Part shown: positions 58,341-64,000 of the stretch, one piece after another | How positions within the stretch are numbered: position 1 is the stretch's first letter | Layout of the letters: each line of letters opens with the position of its first letter | Origin: Talpa occidentalis | Lineage: Eukaryota; Chordata; Mammalia; Eulipotyphla; Talpidae | Direction: 5' to 3' | NCBI RefSeq assembly: GCF_014898055.3 | Contig: NW_023601433.1 | Coordinates: 46,681,876-46,745,875 of the forward strand | DNA length: 64,000 bases | Translations under genes and position numbers: made by a program | Notes under the pieces: generated by a model | Told to the model about the DNA's origin: nothing | Databases searched by the model: none | What the model saw: only the letters and a program-made list of their open reading frames with translations

Positions 58341-58595
58341 TAGGTCCTCCATGGTGGCACAAGGTATTAAGTCTCAGCACTATTAAGCTATCTCCAGCCA
58401 CTGCAACATGAATTTGATCCCTGGCCAGGGAGCTGACCCACATGGCACAGCAGACCTCAGCAGTATGTTTCAGTAGATCTGCCTGTTCTGCTCCCCACTC
58501 TGTCTCTGATGAATTCTCTCACCTCCTGCACTTCTGGCCTGCACCCCAGTTCTTGCATGCATGCATGCATAAATAAAAATTAATCTTTAAAATAA
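58341..58595 (+). mobile_element. tRNA-derived SINE, older subfamily, shortened
   Basis: taggtcctccatggtggcacaagg to aaaattaatctttaaaat. Flanked by ttgacaatg (58332-58340, 58596-58604). About 30 bp before the cagcagtatg region is lost. The tail holds (gcat)4 at about 58556-58571. Confidence 0.9.
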
Positions 58596-58609
58596 TTGAC
58601 AATGCACAT

Positions 58610-60135
58610 GCAAGACCTATATACTAAATTTAAAACATTTCCAAGCAAAAATTTAAAAATCTAAATAATTGTATCAATGTTCACAGATTCACAAACTCAA
58701 TATAGATCTATAGATGCAATGCAGTCTCTATCACTGCTCCAGAAGTATTTTTGAAACTTAAAAACTAATTCTAGAATTAATAAGAAATTCCAAAGGACCT
58801 CAAGTAGTCAAAATATAAATATGAAAAAGAACAAAATTGAAGGGTTTACACTGCCTGGTTTTAAGACTTACTATGAAGCTATCATAATCAAAGTGAGAAA
58901 GAGTCCTGAAATATATTAATGCATTAGTGAATGTTTCATTTGATCAATTCATTTTCCACAACGGTTGCAAGATGATTGAATAGGGAAAGTATATTCCTTC
59001 GGACAAATGGTGCTGGCACAACTGGATAGCCTTATGGCTATATACAAAACAAACTTAGATCCTCTCCTCATGCCACAAACAAAATTAACTTTAAATGGTT
59101 TATGTACCTATAAAACTCCTAGGAGATATTTGCAATTTTTAAGATAAACAAAGACTTCTAAGGACAACAAAAGCACAAACCATAAAAAAAAGTATAAATT
59201 TAAGTTGGAATTTAAAGCTTCTCTCTTTCAAAATATAGCAGGAAGGAAACAAAAAAAAGCAAGCCACAACTGCAGACCATACAACAGATAAGATTCATTA
59301 CTAGAACACACAGACACACTTTGACACTCAGGAGAATCTAAGTTAAAAATGGGCAAATCATTTTAAGAGCTATTTCTCAGTAAAGGAGTGCTGATAAGCA
59401 CAGGAAAGGATGCTCAGTGTTTTTAGTCATTACAGAATTGGAAATAAAATCTATAACAATATTTACTACCTACTCACTGGAACAGCTGAAATTTAAAAAG
59501 ATTGTCAATACTATGTGGCGTAAGTGTAACATTCATGCATTGTTGGTGGGAATATAAATGCTATAGTTTGGAAAACAGTTTGGCATTCTCTTATAGAGTT
59601 AAGCATATTTTCACCATACCAACCCACTCCTAGGTTTTCACTCAAGAGAGAGGTGAAAGCACATTTCTGCACAAAGACTTTTGCAAGAATTTTCATAGCA
59701 ATTTTTCACAATAGTTAAAACAGTGAAAGAACAATCAAACTGTGGTATATCTGTGCAATGGAATATTATTAACAATAAAAAGAATAAACTACTGGTACAC
59801 ACAGCAATGTGAGTAAACCCCCCAAGTATTATGCTGAATAAAAGAAGCTAGACACAAAACAATATATATGATATAAATCCATTTAAATAAAGTCCTAGAA
59901 CAACTGAAAGTAATCTACTGCTCTCGCTAAAAAAGATCAGTGTTTGCCTGGGTTCAGGCATGAAGAAGATTGATTCCTACTGACATGTTAACCAGTTTGA
60001 TGTCATGGAAATGTTCTATATCTTGATTTTGGTGGTCATTACACTTATGTACTTATTTGTTAAAACTTATCATACAGTATATGTACAATGAATGCATTTT
60101 ATTGTATTAATCTCAAAAAATTTACTCTAAATTTT
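58610..60135 (+). mobile_element. Old L1 ORF2 3' half and 3'UTR
   Basis: Ordered words include 'gatctatagatgcaatgcagtctctatc', 'actgcctggttttaagacttactatgaagctatcataatc', 'aatggtgctggcacaactgg', 'attgttggtgggaatataaatg', 'ctgtggtatatctgtgcaatggaatatta', and 3'UTR 'tggaaatgttctatatcttgattttggtgg'. Many stops. This is the upstream flank of CCNY, plus orientation. Confidence 0.8.
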
Positions 60136-60139
60136 TAAT

Positions 60140-60940
60140 TATTTTAAATTGTTTAAATAGAGTAAAAAAATCTTTAAAATAATTTTAGAGCTGCTGCTCT
60201 TTTTTGAAGAAAAGGGACACAATGTTTCTATGTGGACAAAATATAATAGAACATTTTTGTAATCATGATTGCTTTGATCCTTGGCAGTGATTCTAACTTT
60301 TGAGTTTGTGAGTCCGATATGAACAAATCCTTTTAAGTTCTAAATGGAGGACATTCTTTTAAATTAAAAAAAAAAAGTTCAGCCTACTTATAAAATTTTT
60401 ACTGCCAGAAAAATGGGCTAAGAGATTACCTTGTTCGATCCAGACAGAATGGACAACTTCAAAGTTCTCTCTAATTTCTGTGTGGCCTGTAAAGAGACAT
60501 AACAGAAGAATGGGCCCTCTTCCTTTTGTCCTCTTAAGTAGCTAAGAATTAGAAAGGTGTCTTTCAGTAGCTAAATTGAAATTAAGTTTCTTATGCTTAA
60601 TTTATATATATTACCTATATTAATATGTTATATAAATAACATGCATAGGACACCTTTTATGTGTATTTCCCTGAAAAAAATGGGAGCTTTTTAATGTAAT
60701 GACAATATCTGATACATTGACGATATCTGATACATTGACTTATACAGACGATATCTGATACATTGACTTAAAATGCATTGAGTAATGCATTTTACTGAAA
60801 TTTAGTAAAGAAAAACTTTAGTATTTTAAAATCAACAAGAAAATTTTACTTAGGACTATAATGTCAGACAGGAAATTGAGTGGCTCTAGTGTTGATTAGT
60901 GAAACAAGGTAAATTATAAAAAATTTAATAAAGAAAAAGT
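60140..60940. other. AT-rich flank with a small tandem repeat
   Basis: Nothing else recognised. See the repeat at 60701-60771. Confidence 0.45.
60701..60771. repeat. Tandem repeat, three units of ac(g/a)atatctgatacattg
   Basis: Units begin at about 60702, 60720 and 60748. The spacing is 18 bp then 28 bp because the second unit carries an extra acttatacag. Confidence 0.9.
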
Positions 60941-61479
60941 AAATTGGGGATCTGGCTGCCACCAGGGCAGACCATGGGTGCAGGGAAGTGCCCTTCTGAC
61001 TTGCCATTTTAGAACAGGGATCTTTGCGTCCACTGAGACTCCTTGGAACAGGGAAAGGGCTGCCCCCACAGCCAGAGGTGTGCTGAAAAGCCCCACACTC
61101 CAGGCCAGGCCCTGTTTGGCAGGGAGTTGGAGCTCAGAGGGGGATCCAGCGATTTGGAGCCCAGCGAGCCATCCAGCCACACCACCTCCAGGGCAGTCTG
61201 TGGGAACTCAAGACACACCATTGGAATTAAACAAATACAGAAGGAGGAGATATTCTGTGACAGCGACCATTAACATATTCACAGAACCACTGCCCTACTG
61301 GACTTCTGGCATAACAGTATTTGACTCGATTGGACCACCAGTTTCTGACATCCCAGAAAGAGCACACCAAAAAGATGCTGGCCAGTACCAGCGATACAGT
61401 GTCCCAACGCATAGGACAAATTAGAAAACAAGCAGCAGGGAGAAGAAAAACTACAAACAACCAAGCAAGTCCTCAGGGA

Positions 61480-62459
61480 AATGACGTACCACAAAAAGAA
61501 AATCACCCACCAGAATGCAACAACAGTGACTTGGAAGAACTTCTGAGCATTCCAGAAAGAGAATTTAAAATTGCCATGATTAAAAAACTGACAGAGGGCC
61601 TCCCCGGTGGCGCAGCGGTTGAGCGCTGGGTTGCAAAGCTACCTGCAGCCTCTGCAGCGCCGGTTCGATCCCCAGCTGCTCCCCAGCCACCGGAGAAGGG
61701 TCCCACATGGCACGCAGACCTCTCCTGCCGCCCTCTGCTCCCCTCAGCAGTGTACTTCGGTCCTTCTGCCTGCTCTGCTCCCCGCTCTGGCTCTGGTGAG
61801 TTCTCTCACCCTCCCGCGCTTCTGGCTGTGCCCAGTGCATGTATAACCAAACAAACAAACAAACAAATAAATAAAGCATGCCTCTATAAAAAAAAAAAAA
61901 ACTGACAGAAGTCATAAAGGAAAACAATGATAAGGGAAAAATAATCAACAATCAAAAGAATGAAATTGAATCCCCAAAGAGGGAAGTGAAAGAAATGGAG
62001 GAGATCAAAGGATTAATGGAGGAGCTAAAGAACTCTGGAAATAGCAGTGAAAGCAGAATAGATGAAATGAAAGAATGAATAAGTACTCTCAAAGACACTG
62101 AAATAAAAAGAACCAAAACAGAAAAGGAAAGAGCAGTACAAATGAAAAAGAATGCAGAAAGACTTTGGGAACTATCTGACTCCATGAAAGGAAATATAAG
62201 AGTTATAGGAATCCCAGAAGGAGAGAAGAGAGACCTAGGAACAGAGAAAATATTCAAGGAAATAATTGAAGAGAATTTCCCAAACATGAAGAAGGAGCTG
62301 AAAATAGACATACAGAAAGCAAGAACAACACCAAACTTCCATGATGCAAGGAAAAATACAGCAAGACACAAAATAGTAAAGCTCCCAAGAATCCTAGACA
62401 AGGAAAAAATAATGAAGTTGACAAGAGGGAAGAAACAGATAACATACATAACATATTAG
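61480..62459 (+). pseudogene. L1 ORF1 remnant
   Basis: ORF1p is the L1 RNA-binding chaperone. The coiled-coil part is interrupted by a SINE at 61596-61895 and by a stop at about 62077. The RRM/C-terminal part is open at 62142-62459 (NIRVIGIPEGEK, FKEIIEENFPNMKKEL, KIVKLPRILDKEKIMK). The C-terminus after TYITY is shortened relative to standard L1 ORF1p. Not functional. Confidence 0.8.
61596..61895 (+). mobile_element. tRNA-derived SINE nested in L1 ORF1
   Basis: gggcctccccggtggcgcag with intact B box ggttcgatcccc. Exact 14-bp duplication aaaaaactgacaga at 61582-61595 and 61896-61909. GC-rich subfamily. The 194-aa plus frame across it is an L1/SINE artefact. Confidence 0.95.
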
Positions 62460-62644
62460 GAAAACCAATCAGGATGACATCAGACCTCCAAAGAAACACT
62501 ACGGTCAAGGAGAGAGTGGAGGGATATAGTCAACAGACTCCATGATAACAAATGCCAACCAAGAATACTCTATCCCTCAAAGCTTACCTTCCTCTATGAA
62601 AAAAGAATAGGACCTTCCCAGACAAACAGAAACTCTGGAATTTC

Positions 62645-62968
62645 TTCTTTTTTCTTTCTTTATTTATGTATTTATCTATTTATTTATTTTTATTTTTTAA
62701 AGATTTATTTTTATTTATTTATACAAGCACTGGGTACAGTCAGAAGCACGGAGGGTGAGACAATTCACCAGAGCCAGAATGGGGAGCAGAGCAGGCAGAA
62801 GGACAGAAGCACACTGCTGAGGTGAGCAGCGGGCGGCAGGAGAGGTCTGCGCACCATGTGGGACCCTCCTCCCATGGCTGGGGAGCAGCCGGGGATCGAA
62901 CCGGCGCTGCAGAGTCTGCGGGCAGCTTCGCAACCCAGCGCTCAACCGCTGCGCCACCGGGGAGTCCC
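62645..62968 (-). mobile_element. tRNA-derived SINE nested in L1, reverse
   Basis: Long T/A-rich tail at left (62645-62720), head gcgccaccggggagtcc at right. Exact 16-bp duplication gaaactctggaatttc at 62629-62644 and 62969-62984. B box is intact on the reverse strand (gggatcgaacc). GC-rich subfamily. Confidence 0.95.
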
Positions 62969-63149
62969 GAAACTCTGGAATTTCATTACGACTAAACCCC
63001 CACTCCAAAAAATACTACAAGGAGTCCTAAATCCAGAACCAACAGAGGGATGAATAAGAAAGAAACAAGACAAAAAAATCAAAATAAAAAAATCAAAATA
63101 AAAAAATAAATCCAGGGAAAAGACAAACAAAATGGCAAATACAGACCCT

Positions 63150-64000
63150 AACATATCAATATAAACTCTAAATGTAAATGGACTAAACTCTTCAATAAAA
63201 AGACACAGAATCGCAGGCTGGATTAAGAAACAAAACCCAACCTTTTTCTGTCTCCAGGAAACTCATTTAACTACAAAAGATAAAAATAGACTGAAAGTAA
63301 AAGGATAGAAAACAACCCTACAAGCAAATGGACCAAAAAAGAAGGCAGGAACAGCTATATTTTTATCAGATAAAACAGATTTCAAACTCAAAAAGGTAAA
63401 AAGAGACCCCAACTGTCACTACACTATGATCAAGGGGACAATACTTCAAGAAGAAATAACACTCATTAACATATACTCACCAAATGAGGGAGCACCAAAA
63501 TATATCAGACAACTAGTATCATCTCTGAAAACAGACATCAGAGAAAACACATATATAGTAGAAGATTTGAACACACCACTATCAACAATGGATAGATCAA
63601 TGAGACAAAAAAATAAGTAAGGACATTAAAGCTCTAAATAAGGATCTAGACTCCATGGGCTTAACAGACATCTATAGATCACTACACCCCAAAAACCTGA
63701 GTACACATTTTTCTCAATCGCACATGGATCATTCTCCAGGATCGATCACATACTGGGACACAAGACAAACATCAACAGATACACCAAGACTGAAATCATA
63801 CCAACCATCTTCTATGACCATGAAGGCATCAAACTAGAAATAAATCATAAAAAGAAGACAAGGAACCCTCCCACCTCATGGAGATTGAAACCCACCCTAC
63901 AGGAAGACCACTGGATTAATGAGGAAATCAAAGAAGAAATTAAAAAATAATTTGAGTTAAAATGACAAGGAAGACATCAATTTCCTAAATGTATGGGGCA
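63150..64000 (+). pseudogene. L1 ORF2 endonuclease-domain remnant
   Basis: Endonuclease order is clear: LNVNGLN.., QETHLT, a KKAGTAIFLSDKTDFK stretch, an ITLINIYSPNEGAPKYIRQ stretch, then sequence matching the R.SRIDHILG region at about 63735-63760. A stop at about 63309 and later frameshifts break it. Confidence 0.75.

Larger units (their letters stand above)
60945..64000 (+). mobile_element. L1, 5'UTR, ORF1 and ORF2 start, continuing past the window
   Basis: GC-richer 5'UTR-like leader (60945-61300), ORF1 region, intergenic part, and ORF2 endonuclease start from about 63150 (LNVNGLNSSIKRHRIAGWIKK.NP, then CLQETHLTTKDKNRLK). Two SINEs are nested in it. Stops and frameshifts break both ORFs. 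The element runs off the right edge, so its 3' end is unknown. Confidence 0.85.

Noticed and set aside
61321..61905. 194-aa plus-strand frame
   Set aside because: It is L1 5' region fused by chance to a nested SINE and its tail.
1..64000. CRISPR array, tRNA/rRNA genes, bacterial operon or phage features
   Set aside because: None seen; tRNA-like boxes belong to the SINEs, and codon use, CpG island, MIR/L2 and ERVs show a mammalian chromosome.

Overview
The window is mammalian nuclear DNA. It contains one protein-coding exon that I recognise with confidence: the first coding exon of CCNY (cyclin Y) on the minus strand, with start codon at 36033-36031 and splice donor just after 35880. That exon lies in a CpG island at about 35.4-37.0 kb. 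Everything left of 35880 is therefore CCNY intron 1. Everything right of about 37 kb is the upstream flank of the gene. No other exon, tRNA, rRNA, CRISPR array or prokaryotic-type operon is supported, and nearly all other open frames are shadows of repeats or of the GC-rich promoter.

The rest is a dense record of mobile elements. A tRNA-derived SINE family of about 270 bp is the dominant young repeat. It has pol III A and B boxes, an AATAAATC-type tail and target-site duplications, and occurs as about 20 copies in two subfamilies. It is not primate Alu, rodent B1/B2, carnivore CAN-SINE, equine ERE or the usual ruminant/cetacean SINE. The family, together with active-looking L1, suggests a laurasiatherian; a horseshoe/leaf-nosed bat (Rhin-1-like SINE) is my best guess, but this is inference. 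A near-young L1 at 7.17-9.20 kb keeps a 3' ORF2 frame of about 570 codons and shows a classic 5' inversion (twin priming). A second inverted L1 lies at 44.4-45.1 kb. A long, degraded L1 with SINEs nested in it runs off the right end (60.9-64.0 kb).

The flank upstream of CCNY (42-51.5 kb) is rich in solo retroviral LTRs. They comprise three nearly identical copies of one LTR (called LTR-A here), each with a perfect 4-bp target duplication; several copies of a second LTR (LTR-B); and one gammaretrovirus-like LTR with TATA and polyA signals (LTR-C). Order of insertion can be read directly, for example L2, then LTR-B, then LTR-A at 45.6-47.1 kb. All three LTR-A copies keep the same 83-codon sense-strand frame with a hydrophobic leader-like stretch, which is the most unusual coding signal in the window.

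Older material includes MLT1 and MST MaLR LTRs, MER5-type and other hAT MITEs, MIR and L2 fragments and many eroded L1 3' ends. Family names for old repeats were assigned from remembered consensus patterns, not a database search. Boundaries quoted with target duplications are read from sequence; others are approximate.
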